Source: Chryseobacterium sp. CY350
GTDB lineage: Bacteria; Bacteroidota; Bacteroidia; Flavobacteriales; Weeksellaceae
Assembly (NCBI RefSeq): GCF_027945075.1
Contig: NZ_CP116034.1
Location: 2,356,001 to 2,420,000 of the forward strand
Length of the DNA stretch: 64,000 bases
Reading direction: 5' to 3'
Shown here: piece by piece, positions 53,560 through 63,411 of the stretch
Layout: each line of letters opens with the position of its first letter
How positions within the stretch are numbered: position 1 is the first letter of the stretch
The notes under the pieces: generated by a model
The model's database searches: none
Seen by the model: only the letters and a program-made list of their open reading frames with translations
What the model was told of the DNA's origin: nothing
Program-made: the position numbers and the translations under genes

Positions 53560-56088
53560 ATGATGTCAACCAATCAATTTAAATACGGTTTCCTATATAT
53601 TTCCCTCTTAGTTACCAGTCTTTTTCATGCTCAAAACGCAGCAACCGGAAGAATTGTAGATGCAAAAACCAATAGAGAAATCACGGCTGTCGAGATCTTT
53701 ATCAACGACAGCAATACACCATCAATTACAACAAAATCCGGAAGTTTTACGGTGCAGTCTGATAGTATTATTTACAAACTAAAGTTTCAGAAAAAAAATT
53801 ACGCACTGGAAAGTGTAGAAATAACTGCCGCTAACAGCAATAATATTATTGTAAAACTTTCTGGCGAAAAAGTTAGCAGCATAGAAGAAGTTGTGATTCA
53901 CAACGAAAAAACAAAATTCAAAAACAAAAAAGAAAATCCTGCTTACAGAATCATGCAGGAAGTATGGAAACGCAAGAGAAATAACGGTCTCGATAAATTT
54001 GATACTTATACGTACAAGGAATACGAGAAGATTCAGTTTGATGCCAATAATCTCGACAGCGCATTCATGAACAGAAAAATCTTCAACAAATTAGATTTTA
54101 TCTTTGATTATGCAGATTCTACAGCACGAGGAAAAATGGCCCTGCCTATTTTTTTAAATGAATCTGTCTACAACAATTTTGGCGAAAATAAGCCCGGAAA
54201 AAAGACTAAAAAGCTTTTGATTGCACAAAAAACCTCAGGGTTTCAGGATAATCAGGTAATTGCGATTACGGCAAAAAATCTCTACCGCGATATTAATATT
54301 TATGATAATACTTTAAACTATTTTGACATCGGATTCCCAAGTCCTGTAGGTACAGATGGTTTCAGCACGTATGATTATAATCTGATTGATACCGTATCGG
54401 TGCGCGGCGAGCAGGCATACAAAATACGTTACCAGCCTAGGCGAACTGAGGTTCTTGCCTTTCAGGGATATTTATTCATAGATACCGATTCGTATGCCGT
54501 GTTGGGAGCGACTCTGAAATCAACAAATAAAATCAATGTCAATTTCATCAACGCTATATCGACCGAACTGGAATATGATAATCCTGACGATGAGACATTT
54601 TTGCCCAAAAAGTTTATTACAGAGATTGAAATGACGCCTTTCTCCAAGAAGAAAACAGCCAAAGGACTGGTCGCCAAGCGAACCGTAGATTATTCTGAAT
54701 ATGAATTTAATAAACCTCTTGACAACTCTGTATTTACAAGAAAAGAGGAAGAATATGACGCTGAATTCGTAGATAAAGATGATGCTTATTGGGTAAAAGC
54801 GAGGCCAGATTCGCTGTCAAAATCAGAACAGGGCGTTTACGAAATGCTTGAGAAGCTACAGCAAACTCCTAAATTCAACCGTATTGTAAAACTTTACGAA
54901 ACGCTTGCTTCACAACACTATAATATTACGAAAGGTATTGACATCGGTCCTATTTTTTCAATTTACGGTAAAAATGATGTGGAAGGTGACAGAATAAGAT
55001 TGGGAGCAAGAACGTATTTTGGGCAAAACGATCCTTGGAGAATTCAATTTTATAATGCTTATGGTTTTAAAGATAAGCAATTTAAATACGGCGTTGAAGG
55101 TCGATATATGTTCAACAGAGTCAACCGTTTTATGATTGGAGCGGGAACTAAAAGAGATATTACTCAACTCGGCGTACAGCTGACCACAGAAGACGGCATT
55201 ATGTCGCGCTCATTTGCTTCTTCAACGGTTTTTGCAAGAGGAGAAAACGCTTCTTTAAGTTCAGTAAACCAAACCAGTATCTTTACTTCTATTGAACCTT
55301 GGAAAAATTTTCAGGTAAGAGTTGACGGAACGATGCAAAGTATTAAATCTGCCAATCCTTCAGGTTTTAGCCTGATGTATTACAGAAATGGTGATTTAAG
55401 AAAAACAACCAATGATTCTCACGTTACGATCAGCTTAATTGCAAGACCGGGAGCCAAATTTTCTCAAACCGGAGTAGACCGATACGAACACGGAACTCTT
55501 GCACCAACGATTGTTTTAAAATATACGAGAGGTATAGAAGGCTTATTTAATGCAGATTTTAATTACAATAAGCTCCAGTTTATGTTTTACAAACCTATTC
55601 TTTTAGGAAGCTGGGGTAAAACATTGCTTAATTTTGAAGCCGGAAAAAACTTTGATACCGTTCCATTGGCTTTACAAAATGTAATTCCGGGAAATCAATC
55701 TTATGGGTTGGTTCCGAATACTTTTGCCCAGTTAAATTATTATGAATTTGTAGCAGACACCTATTCTACCCTTCATATTGAGCATCACTTTAACGGCAAA
55801 ATACTGTCTTTTATTCCGTTGATTAAGAAATTGAAATTGAGGGAAGTTGCTTTCATAAGAGGTGCATACGGATCTCTGAGTGACGCTTCAAAAAATATTA
55901 ATGTTGAAAATTTAAAGTACTCTGCACCGAATGAGCAGGTTTATTACGAATATGGTTTTGGTATTGAAAACATCGGTTTTGGAAACATTAGAATCTTACG
56001 TGTAGATTTTAACTGGAGAGGAAATTACCTTGATCGTCCGGATATTTCAAAATTTGGAATTAAAGCCGGTTTTCAGTTTAATTTTTAA
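53560..56088 (+). CDS. DUF5686 outer-membrane protein with carboxypeptidase-like regulatory domain
   Basis: An 842-aa protein from ATG 53560; a TTG four codons earlier is less likely. It has a signal peptide (FLYISLLVTSLFHAQ), then a CarboxypepD_reg-like beta domain (residues about 30-105, GRIVDAKTNREITAVEIFIN) and the long DUF5686 region ending in a beta-barrel with terminal aromatic (GFQFNF). It is typical of Bacteroidetes surface proteins of unknown function. It is outside the toxin island and divergent from it. Confidence 0.85.
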   Translation: MMSTNQFKYGFLYISLLVTSLFHAQNAATGRIVDAKTNREITAVEIFINDSNTPSITTKSGSFTVQSDSIIYKLKFQKKNYALESVEITAANSNNIIVKLSGEKVSSIEEVVIHNEKTKFKNKKENPAYRIMQEVWKRKRNNGLDKFDTYTYKEYEKIQFDANNLDSAFMNRKIFNKLDFIFDYADSTARGKMALPIFLNESVYNNFGENKPGKKTKKLLIAQKTSGFQDNQVIAITAKNLYRDINIYDNTLNYFDIGFPSPVGTDGFSTYDYNLIDTVSVRGEQAYKIRYQPRRTEVLAFQGYLFIDTDSYAVLGATLKSTNKINVNFINAISTELEYDNPDDETFLPKKFITEIEMTPFSKKKTAKGLVAKRTVDYSEYEFNKPLDNSVFTRKEEEYDAEFVDKDDAYWVKARPDSLSKSEQGVYEMLEKLQQTPKFNRIVKLYETLASQHYNITKGIDIGPIFSIYGKNDVEGDRIRLGARTYFGQNDPWRIQFYNAYGFKDKQFKYGVEGRYMFNRVNRFMIGAGTKRDITQLGVQLTTEDGIMSRSFASSTVFARGENASLSSVNQTSIFTSIEPWKNFQVRVDGTMQSIKSANPSGFSLMYYRNGDLRKTTNDSHVTISLIARPGAKFSQTGVDRYEHGTLAPTIVLKYTRGIEGLFNADFNYNKLQFMFYKPILLGSWGKTLLNFEAGKNFDTVPLALQNVIPGNQSYGLVPNTFAQLNYYEFVADTYSTLHIEHHFNGKILSFIPLIKKLKLREVAFIRGAYGSLSDASKNINVENLKYSAPNEQVYYEYGFGIENIGFGNIRILRVDFNWRGNYLDRPDISKFGIKAGFQFNF

Positions 56089-56405
56089 GACAGAATATTA
56101 TCTTACTTTTTGAATCTTTTAAATATTCTCTTATACTTCTTCAGCTATCAGATGTTGTTTAGTCGTTCGCTATTTCCGCTGTGTTTCTGTAGAATAAATA
56201 AGTATTAGAAAAGATTTTGACTGAAATTAGCTTTTGCTCAACATACAAGATTTGGCAATAATTTTTTAGCAGGTACAATAGAAAATTAAGTATTAATCAG
56301 AGAATTAAACTTAGCTTTTATAAACCCTTTGCATCTAAATACAAAAAAATCTCTATCACTAGAGATTATATATTATTAAAAGTTATGAAATAGTTAAAGT
56401 CGTAA
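56089..56405. other. gene-free intergenic stretch
   Basis: About 317 A/T-rich bases between convergent genes. I see no repeat, box or strong hairpin; only A/T runs. Confidence 0.4.
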
Positions 56406-56723
56406 TTAGTTGCTCTGTCCTATATCCAAACGGTCAAATTTACCATCTGCATTTTGATGAAACTTGAAGAAAACTCCAAATGTACCCCAGTTGCCTGCTT
56501 TAAAATTCCCAAATATAGATTTCCCCTCGTCTTCTATTTTATCAATACTCAAGAATTTTTCAGATCCTAAAGCTTTTGCAAAAAAGCTTTTAAAATCTAC
56601 ACTATTGCCGTCATCGGTCATTACTGCATCTTCGGTAAAATAGGAGTACCACACTTTATCGCCCGATTGCAATGCTTCAATTGCTTTTTTAACGTTTACA
56701 TCAGTAATTTTATCAATATTCAT
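56406..56723 (-). CDS. NTF2/SnoaL-like protein
   Basis: A 105-aa protein in the small cone-fold (NTF2-like) family: helix VKKAIEALQSGDKVWYSYFT, then FTEDAVMTDDGN and a strand set with GTFGVFFKFHQNADGKF. The ligand or reaction is unknown. It heads a small unit with DoxX-like and SDR genes on the same strand, perhaps a stress or detoxification set. Confidence 0.7.
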   Translation of the reverse strand: MNIDKITDVNVKKAIEALQSGDKVWYSYFTEDAVMTDDGNSVDFKSFFAKALGSEKFLSIDKIEDEGKSIFGNFKAGNWGTFGVFFKFHQNADGKFDRLDIGQSN

Positions 56724-56803
56724 AGGTTGTGTTATTTGTTATATTTTCTTTTCACCTTTTCTTATACCAAAAAAGTTTATAATTTTAAAACAAGAAATGC
56801 TAT

Positions 56804-57163
56804 TTATAAAAGAGATCCTGATTTAAAAGGATGCTGTAAGTAAATGATGATCAGATTAATCAATAAAAATGGAAGTTCTACTAAAACTCCTTTTAAATCT
56901 CTATCTAAAAGGTGGAAACAAATAATTAGTAAAATTCCGGCAGCCATCAAAAAATTTCCCCATACAAAGGTCTTGGGAAAAATAATCATAATAGCAGAAA
57001 TGATTGTGATTGCGCCGTTGGCGATGAGACCTATTTTAGTAAATCCCCATTTACCGAACATTTCGGTCATTTCGGGTTTTCCGGAAATCATCGCATATCC
57101 TTGTTTCATTCCCATACATATGGCAACAAGTATCAATATGGAATTGATTATTCTTACGATCAT
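56804..57163 (-). CDS. DoxX-like small membrane protein
   Basis: A 119-aa protein from ATG 57163; a longer TTG-started frame adds 16 doubtful residues. Four hydrophobic helices (about residues 3-22, 42-62, 67-86 and 95-112) with GKWGFTKIGLIANGAITI resemble the DoxX-like family. Function unknown. Confidence 0.65.
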   Translation of the reverse strand: MIVRIINSILILVAICMGMKQGYAMISGKPEMTEMFGKWGFTKIGLIANGAITIISAIMIIFPKTFVWGNFLMAAGILLIICFHLLDRDLKGVLVELPFLLINLIIIYLQHPFKSGSLL

Positions 57164-57229
57164 AATTTTAAGATCAAATAAAATGGATAACTGATTAACA
57201 AAAGAAATCAATTATCCATTTTTAATTAA

Positions 57230-57988
57230 TTATTTAGTAGTATATCCTCCGTTTGCAAGAATAGTTTGTCCCGTAATCCACCATCCGTCAGTAACCAGGA
57301 AAGTTACTAATGGTGCGATATCGTTGATATTCGTCAATCCGCCCAAGGCCGATGCAGATTTATGATAATCTACTGCTTCCGGAGATTCTTGACCGTAGAA
57401 AAATGGTGTATCCATCGGTCCTGGCGCAACAGCCGTAACTGAAATTCCTCTTGATCCAAACTCTTTTGAAGCGGCTCTTGTGAAATGCTCAACTGGTGCT
57501 TTTGCTCCTGCATAGGTAGAATATAATCCTGTATATGCTGCCAGTAATGACGTTACAATGGTACAGATTTTACCATTATCATTCAGTTTTTTACCAGCTT
57601 CCTGCAAAAAGAAATAGGCTGATTTAGAATTAACTCCGAACATCAAATCGTATTCTGCTTCAGAAGTTTCTACGAATGGCTTTTTGAGCACCATTCCTAC
57701 TGTATTGACCGCGACATCAATTCCTCCGAATTTTGAAATAGTCTCGTCGAAAAACTTTGTGATATTTTCTACTTTAGTAAGATCTCCCTGAAACAAAAAT
57801 GCTTCTGCTCCTAATGCCTGAACTTCAGCCAGTGTTTTTTCGCTTTCTGCACGCGAACTTTCGCTATTGTAATGAATTGCTAATTTTGCGCCCTTTGCAG
57901 CAAAATCTTTGCTTAATAATCCACCAAGATTTTTTCCTCCTCCGGCAATTAATACTACTTTCCCTCTTAAATCGTTTTGTGTTGACAT
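57230..57988 (-). CDS. SDR family oxidoreductase
   Basis: A 252-aa short-chain dehydrogenase: AGGGKNLGGLLSKD as the cofactor loop (an altered TGxxxGxG), VNTVG near residue 93, and the catalytic Ser/Tyr/Lys in SLLAAYTGLYSTYAGAKAP. The Gly-rich loop suggests NADPH use. The substrate cannot be read. First gene of the unit 57988-56406. Confidence 0.85.
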   Translation of the reverse strand: MSTQNDLRGKVVLIAGGGKNLGGLLSKDFAAKGAKLAIHYNSESSRAESEKTLAEVQALGAEAFLFQGDLTKVENITKFFDETISKFGGIDVAVNTVGMVLKKPFVETSEAEYDLMFGVNSKSAYFFLQEAGKKLNDNGKICTIVTSLLAAYTGLYSTYAGAKAPVEHFTRAASKEFGSRGISVTAVAPGPMDTPFFYGQESPEAVDYHKSASALGGLTNINDIAPLVTFLVTDGWWITGQTILANGGYTTK

Positions 57989-58074
57989 TGTATAAAATTG
58001 TTTGTTAATGATTCAATTATTATTTTGATTTGTAATATGTTTTAATATTTAATTCTCTTTTTCATAATGTACTT

Positions 58075-58136
58075 GTAGCGGGAGAAGGACGGTAACCTAA
58101 GCTACCGCCCTTGGGAATTGCACTCCCTTTAGCTAC
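58075..58136. other. nested inverted repeat, candidate structured RNA
   Basis: Inside the 563-base gene-free gap 57989-58551, outer arms GTAGC/GCTAC and GGGAG/CTCCC enclose a second hairpin GGACGGTA..TACCGCCC. The nesting within 62 bases is unusual in this A/T-rich gap. On the - strand it is vaguely tRNA-like (TAGCTAAAGGGAGTGCAATT) but lacks a T-arm consensus. No other feature except a promoter box is seen in this gap. Confidence 0.4.
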
Positions 58137-58465
58137 AAAAACTATTAAGTGAAGAAGTAAGAACAAAAACTCACCTGAAAAATAAACAGGAAAATTATTG
58201 CTCTTATAATTTAATTTCTTCATTTGAATAGCTTTCATTATGTATATTTTGTGTTTTGCTTCTTATAACAGGATTTGAATCTCAACTTAGTAAAAAACGA
58301 ATCTATTACAATATTATCATGATTATGACTAACTACAAAAAGGTACATGTATTAAATTCTTAATTTATCTCTCATTTTTCATGTTATTTTTCGGCAATGC
58401 AAATTGTTAATAAATAACTTACAACTTCGTTATAATAATCTACACACCAATAGATTAAATAGTAT

Positions 58466-58473
58466 TACATTTG
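58466..58473 (+). promoter_or_regulatory. candidate -7 box of the AraC/TPR gene
   Basis: TACATTTG fits TAnnTTTG, 79 bases before the ATG at 58552. No -33 TTG at the proper distance was found. Confidence 0.4.
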
Positions 58474-58551
58474 TAACAATTTCTGAATATATTACACTTA
58501 TTTATCAGAATTATTATTATCTAAAACTGACCGTCTTGAAACCTACTCAAC

Positions 58552-60162
58552 ATGATGAAAAAAACACTTCTTTTATTACTTTGCATATTCTTCGGTTGCT
58601 ACAGCGCACAGAACAGCAACAGAACAATTACCAAAGAAAGCATTGACAGAGAAATAGTTTTAGGGAAGAAAAAGGCTATAGACCACAACGAAGCTATCAC
58701 TACATTTTTAGAAATAAATAAGAATGCAGAAAGTATTAATTACAAAAAGGGAATTTTAGAAAGTACAATGGTTCTTATGGCCAAGTATTTTGATGTAGGA
58801 AATTTCAAAAAAGTCATAGAGCTTAGCGACAAGGCTGAAAAATTAGCTGCAGAAGCTGAAGACAATATTCATTTATCAAATACATACAGGCTAAAAGCTT
58901 CTGCACTAACTGAATTAGGATTTAATGAACAAAGTATTATTGACTTTAAAAAATCATTGGATATTGCCGGGAAGATCGAATCTCAAAATGATAAAAACTA
59001 TCTCACCGCTCTTATATATACTGGCATTGGAACGTATTATGCTCACATCGATGCTCCGATAGACACAATTTTTCTTTATGAAAAAAAATCTATGGAAAGC
59101 ACCATGAAAATTCAGGAAAATAAAGATTTCATTAATAAAAAATACCACAATCTGGCGCTCTCTTACATGAATTTAGGAATGATGAGCGTTCATATAAACA
59201 AAACAAAAGATGCTGAAATGTACCTGTCAAAATCTTTGGATATCTGTCGTAATAATAAATACAGCATCAATAAAAATCTTGAAATTACAGTTTTAAACGA
59301 ATTTGCTTGGTTTTATTATGATCAGAAAATGTATAAAGAAGCGACAGTTTATGCAGCACAAGCTGAAGCATTGGAAAAAGGAATGAGTACTCCGTATATT
59401 CGACGTGATATATATGAGGTATACTTTAAATCTTTTGTAGAACTCGGGGACAAAAAAGATTCACAAAAATACATGAATCTTTACACGAAACTAAATGACA
59501 GTCTTGTAAATACCGAAAAGAAAACAATCAACACTCCTGTTAAACAAATCGTCAATGAACAAGGGAAAATTCATAATGACGACATTAAAAAGATTATTTT
59601 TATTGTATGTGCCATCATTATTGCTCTCTTATTAGCCGGCTGGTTTTTCTGGAAGCGTAACCAAAATCTGCTCCACAAAAAGTACAAAGCAATAATAGAT
59701 ACGATTGAAAGCACGAATAAAACGCCTCAAATCGCCAAAATAATACCCATTGAGAGTACACCAGACAAGAACATTGGTATTACGGACGATACGGTAAATG
59801 CAATTCTGCTTAAGCTTAACAAATTTGAGAAATCCCAAAAGTTTATTAGAAAAGACCTTACACTCACGTCTATCGCCAATGAGCTTAATACGAACACAAG
59901 GTATCTTTCAGAAATAATAAAGCAGCACAAGGGTAAAAACTTTAATAATTATCTCAACAGCTTGAGGATCGAGTATATCACAAACAAACTTTATGAGAAT
60001 GCTGTTTATCGCGAATACAAAATCAGTTACTTAGCAGAAGAAAGCGGCTTTTCATCAAGAGTGGTTTTTGCGAAAATCTTCAAACAAGAAACGGGTGTTA
60101 CCCCATCTTACTTTATTGAGAGCCTGAAAAAAGATTTTGCCGAGCAGCAGGTTGCACTTTAA
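58552..60162 (+). CDS. membrane-anchored AraC-family regulator with periplasmic TPR domain
   Basis: A 536-aa protein: signal-like N-terminus (KKTLLLLLCIFFGCYSAQ), a TPR-rich region (residues about 60-320, YRLKASALTELGFNEQSIID), one membrane helix (about 346-366, IIFIVCAIIIALLLAGWFFW) and a cytoplasmic AraC-type double HTH at the end (LTSIANELNTNTRYLSEII, then ISYLAEESGFSSRVVFAKIF). This layout, common in Chryseobacterium, senses signals outside and binds DNA inside. Targets unknown. Confidence 0.88.
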   Translation: MMKKTLLLLLCIFFGCYSAQNSNRTITKESIDREIVLGKKKAIDHNEAITTFLEINKNAESINYKKGILESTMVLMAKYFDVGNFKKVIELSDKAEKLAAEAEDNIHLSNTYRLKASALTELGFNEQSIIDFKKSLDIAGKIESQNDKNYLTALIYTGIGTYYAHIDAPIDTIFLYEKKSMESTMKIQENKDFINKKYHNLALSYMNLGMMSVHINKTKDAEMYLSKSLDICRNNKYSINKNLEITVLNEFAWFYYDQKMYKEATVYAAQAEALEKGMSTPYIRRDIYEVYFKSFVELGDKKDSQKYMNLYTKLNDSLVNTEKKTINTPVKQIVNEQGKIHNDDIKKIIFIVCAIIIALLLAGWFFWKRNQNLLHKKYKAIIDTIESTNKTPQIAKIIPIESTPDKNIGITDDTVNAILLKLNKFEKSQKFIRKDLTLTSIANELNTNTRYLSEIIKQHKGKNFNNYLNSLRIEYITNKLYENAVYREYKISYLAEESGFSSRVVFAKIFKQETGVTPSYFIESLKKDFAEQQVAL

Positions 60163-60403
60163 GATTGCAGATTACTTTAAGCTCATATTTATTTAAAACT
60201 TTTCTTTCGATGAGCAATATCTCATAGTCGACACAAGTGATGTAGACTAAAAAAACTTTACTGAACAGAAATGACGTCGCGAAACTAAATGCAGACAGCA
60301 AAATATTTACGCGGCTTATCTAATTATTTTCCTTATAGAAAAAAGAATGCAACTATTATCTATATGATCAGATTTACATTTTGCTCTACTAAATTTAAAG
60401 CAC

Positions 60404-60435
60404 AAAAAATCCTCAACAAAATGCTGAGGATTTTT
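60404..60435 (-). terminator. terminator of the rplU-rpmA operon
   Basis: AAAAATCCTCA, 9-base loop, TGAGGATTTTT: a perfect 11-bp A/T-extended stem just after the rpmA stop. The rest of the gap 60163-60403 shows nothing more. Confidence 0.8.
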
Positions 60436-60460
60436 ATTTTTATGAAACGCTAATCTAAGA

Positions 60461-60718
60461 CTATGCGTTTGGCTCAATAGATACGTAAGATCTGTTGTTT
60501 GCTTTCTTTCTGAAAACTACTTTACCGTCAACAAGTGCATGCAAAGTGTGATCTTTACCCATACCAACATTCTCACCTGGGTGATGTTGAGTACCTCTTT
60601 GTCTGATAATAATGTTACCAGCAATAGCGTCTTGTCCACCGAAAATCTTCACACCTAATCTTTTAGAATGAGATTCTCTACCGTTTTTGGAACTACCAAC
60701 TCCTTTCTTGTGTGCCAT
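60461..60718 (-). CDS. rpmA: 50S ribosomal protein L27
   Basis: An 85-aa protein beginning [20 protein letters not shown] with the usual [18 protein letters not shown] and [10 protein letters not shown]. Full length with no N-terminal extension, as usual outside Firmicutes. It follows rplU with a 28-base gap. Confidence 0.97.
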   Translation of the reverse strand: MAHKKGVGSSKNGRESHSKRLGVKIFGGQDAIAGNIIIRQRGTQHHPGENVGMGKDHTLHALVDGKVVFRKKANNRSYVSIEPNA

Positions 60719-60746
60719 TTTATTTTAAGGTTTTTTGGTTTAACAA

Positions 60747-61124
60747 TTATTCTGCGCTTTCAGCGTCAGCTTTTTTAGTTGTTTTTTTAGCAGGCTTCTC
60801 TGCTTTTTTACCTTCAAATCCTGTAATACCAGTAATTTGAATCTGAGTTAAAGATTGTCTGTGACCATTCTTTACTTCATAACCTTTTCTTCTTTTCTTT
60901 TTGAAGACGATTACTTTATCAGCTTTTACGTGGTCAAGGATCTCTGCCTCTACAGTGATACCGCTTACAGCTGGGGCGCCTACAGTGATTGCTCCGTTTA
61001 CAGTAAGTAAGATTTTATCGAAAGATACTTTTCCTCCTTTATCTCCTTTCAAACGGTTCACAAACAACTTCTGGTCTTGCTCAACTTTATATTGAAGCCC
61101 TGCTATTTCTACAATTGCAAACAT
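60747..61124 (-). CDS. rplU: 50S ribosomal protein L21
   Basis: A 125-aa protein: the L21 core (FAIVEIAGLQYKVEQDQKL, VFKKKRRKGYEVKNGHRQ) plus a 20-residue Lys/Ala/Glu-rich tail. The core is about 103 residues in most bacteria, and the tail is a Bacteroidetes feature. First gene of the rplU-rpmA operon. Confidence 0.96.
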   Translation of the reverse strand: MFAIVEIAGLQYKVEQDQKLFVNRLKGDKGGKVSFDKILLTVNGAITVGAPAVSGITVEAEILDHVKADKVIVFKKKRRKGYEVKNGHRQSLTQIQITGITGFEGKKAEKPAKKTTKKADAESAE

Positions 61125-61154
61125 TGTCTATAAATTTTTAGTTAATTCGAGGTG

Positions 61155-61162
61155 CAAATGTA
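61155..61162 (-). promoter_or_regulatory. -7 box of the rplU-rpmA promoter
   Basis: TACATTTG on the - strand, 31 bases before the rplU start, followed by GCACCTCG at the likely transcription start. No -33 TTG at the expected spacing. Confidence 0.55.
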
Positions 61163-61286
61163 CTGATTTTATTTCAATTAAATAATACATATTTCAAATT
61201 TTATAAGATTTTTCACCAAACCTGACTAAAAACTTAATTAGAGAAAATATTATTGCTAATAAATTGTACTTTTGAAAAAAATACCC

Positions 61287-61829
61287 ATGAGATATTTATT
61301 ATTTTTCTTTAGCCTTATTTCGCTGACTTCATGCACTGTATATGGTGTAACGAATGACTATAAAAAATTGTCTGACGAAGAAAAAACTCAAATCGTTCCG
61401 CTGAAAGATTTTTCAAATATTGACAATACCAAAATTTATAAAATCAACGGACAACAACTGAAAACGGAATTAGCCAAACACCCAAAATCTATGGTTTACA
61501 TTTTTACAAATGGCTGCACTTCACAATATTGTCTTCCGATGTCAAATTATGAAAGATTTGCAAAAGAAAACGATTACAAACTTTTTCTTGTAATGGAAGG
61601 CTATTCTCATCTTCAAAAGACAACTGATCAACGTTCGGAGGTTTTCAAAGAGCCACTATATTCAATTGATAACGATTCTTATAAATCTTGGTATCCTGTA
61701 CGATATCACAGACTTTTCGCAAATGAATTACGAGGAATCGAGAAAAAAGCAAAACCGGATTGGGAAGGAAGCTTATATTTCTTCAACTACGACAAATTAG
61801 AAAAAGTTACACGCGATTTACCTCAATAG
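61287..61829 (+). CDS. lipoprotein, possible thioredoxin-fold
   Basis: A 180-aa protein from ATG 61287; a TTG five codons earlier is less likely. Its signal (YLLFFFSLISLTSC) ends in a lipobox. The part KSMVYIFTNGCTSQYCLPMSN with a Cys pair six residues apart recalls redox lipoproteins but not a CxxC. It is followed one base later by an acyltransferase gene. Function not recognised. Confidence 0.6.
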   Translation: MRYLLFFFSLISLTSCTVYGVTNDYKKLSDEEKTQIVPLKDFSNIDNTKIYKINGQQLKTELAKHPKSMVYIFTNGCTSQYCLPMSNYERFAKENDYKLFLVMEGYSHLQKTTDQRSEVFKEPLYSIDNDSYKSWYPVRYHRLFANELRGIEKKAKPDWEGSLYFFNYDKLEKVTRDLPQ

Positions 61830-61830
61830 T

Positions 61831-62919
61831 ATGAACAGAGATCTCTACATTGATTTTGCGAAAGGTTTAGCCACACTTTCTATTATATTTATTCATACCG
61901 CTTTTTGGTCTGGGCAGTTTTATATAATTCCTGAGATAAGAGTTTTTTCTTTGGTTTTTGACGTTGCGCTTTTTTATGCTTTAAGCGGAATTACGTCCGG
62001 ATCAAATATCGAAAAGACCTTATACAGATTACTAAAACTACAGATTACGTACATGATTTTCGTAACGCTGCTGTTTTTCTTAGATTATTTTTTTAAAATA
62101 TTCGGGCTCGCCTTCTTTTCTCTGGAATGGCTGCAGAAGTTCTACTCTACTTTCGGAACAAAATATTCTGCAACCAACATTTCGACAGCTCCGCAATGGC
62201 AGAATCTCGGAAATTGGTATCTTCACGAATACTCAAATGCAGATACTTTTCCTGTTGTAATGGGAAGCTTTTGGTATCTTAAAGTATATTTCATTTTAAC
62301 GGTTTTCGGAGTTTTAATCCTAAAATTTTTTCCAAAACATATCAATTGGTTTATCGGAATCTGTATTGCATTAACGTTAATATTTAATATTTTTCCGGAC
62401 ATTTATCCCAGCGGACAAGTAGGTTACGTAGCTTTTTATATGGCTGTCTTTCTGGTAGGAAACAGAATGCGGGGCAAAAAAATCCCGACAAAAATGATCC
62501 CCGTACTTTACGGATTAGTTGCAGCCGCTTTGGCCTGGATGTTCTGGTATTACGGAAATGAAGTGTTCTTTAAAATTAATAAAAAGAAATTTCCACCGCA
62601 AACAGCTTACATCATCTGGACTTTCTTTTCACTCACCACTTTATTTGTTTTTTACAACAGACTGAAAATCGCAAAAGAAAGTTTCGTCACTTATATCGGG
62701 AAGAATGCGATTTTCTTTTATTTCGGACAGGGAATCAGTTCGTCACTCGTCTATTTTTTAGTCGTTCCGATGAAAGATCTAATGCCTTGGTGGGTTTTGA
62801 TGATCATTATTTACATTATTAACGTTATTCTAGCGTTCGTCATAGCAACAGCATTAAAGAAATTCGATACTCTTGGATGGAATTTTTTAGAATTTTTAAG
62901 AAAAAAAACCGCTCAGTAA
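61831..62919 (+). CDS. acyltransferase 3-like membrane protein
   Basis: A 362-aa protein with about ten membrane helices. It begins NRDLYIDFAKGLATLSIIFIH, which carries the FAKG..I.IH pattern of the acyltransferase-3 family; the His is the presumed catalytic one. Such proteins O-acylate surface sugars or lipids. It is co-transcribed with the lipoprotein gene before it and ended by a terminator over its stop codon. Confidence 0.8.
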   Translation: MNRDLYIDFAKGLATLSIIFIHTAFWSGQFYIIPEIRVFSLVFDVALFYALSGITSGSNIEKTLYRLLKLQITYMIFVTLLFFLDYFFKIFGLAFFSLEWLQKFYSTFGTKYSATNISTAPQWQNLGNWYLHEYSNADTFPVVMGSFWYLKVYFILTVFGVLILKFFPKHINWFIGICIALTLIFNIFPDIYPSGQVGYVAFYMAVFLVGNRMRGKKIPTKMIPVLYGLVAAALAWMFWYYGNEVFFKINKKKFPPQTAYIIWTFFSLTTLFVFYNRLKIAKESFVTYIGKNAIFFYFGQGISSSLVYFLVVPMKDLMPWWVLMIIIYIINVILAFVIATALKKFDTLGWNFLEFLRKKTAQ

Positions 62920-62931
62920 TTTACTGAGCGG
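62909..62931. terminator. intrinsic terminator over the acyltransferase stop
   Basis: CCGCTCAGTA att TACTGAGCGG, a 10-bp stem with a 3-base loop, with A run before and T run after. It begins inside the stop region of the + gene and also serves the - gene at 62954. Confidence 0.85.
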
Positions 62932-62953
62932 CAATATTTTTTTACAAACAAGT

Positions 62954-63187
62954 TTAGTCTCTTGTTCCTCTTCCGCCACCACGTACCAGCAACGCGATTA
63001 CCACGATCAAAACAACTCCACCAATGATAAGATAGGTAGGATCCATATACCATTCTTCAGTTGTTGTAGTTTTTGTTGAGGTAGTTACAGGAACAGAATC
63101 TTGAGCCCAAGATGCGATACTGATGAACATAGCAAGCATTGTAAATGCGAATTTTTGCAAATTTTTTGTAATTAATGTAGTATTCAT
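62954..63187 (-). CDS. small membrane protein
   Basis: A 77-aa protein: a first hydrophobic segment (FAFTMLAMFISIASWAQ, possibly a cleaved signal), a Thr/Ser-rich loop and a membrane helix (TYLIIGGVVLIVVIALLV) with a basic Gly/Arg-rich end. No family recognised. Frequent in flavobacterial genomes in this form by recall. Confidence 0.6.
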   Translation of the reverse strand: MNTTLITKNLQKFAFTMLAMFISIASWAQDSVPVTTSTKTTTTEEWYMDPTYLIIGGVVLIVVIALLVRGGGRGTRD

Positions 63188-63411
63188 GATTTAAGATTTT
63201 AATGTATTTTTTCTTAATCCAACATTATGCCACAGATGATTACGATCATATAATTCTACAAATAGAAATTCATTAGAAATAAATGATTATGTGTATTAAA
63301 ACTGCCTTACATTAGTAAAACGGTATCTTTTACAATCATTTATTTTCACACGCTTCCTCGCCCGCATGATCACTTGATTTAAGTTTAAGAACATTCAACG
63401 CCACACTCAAA

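Noticed and set aside
58075..58136. possible tRNA on the - strand
   Set aside because: The D-stem-like start is there, but no T-arm (GTTC-type) consensus or proper acceptor stem; kept only as an inverted repeat.
58404..58646. 80-aa open frame before the AraC/TPR gene
   Set aside because: It overlaps the -7 box and the start of the real gene in another frame and has no coding character.
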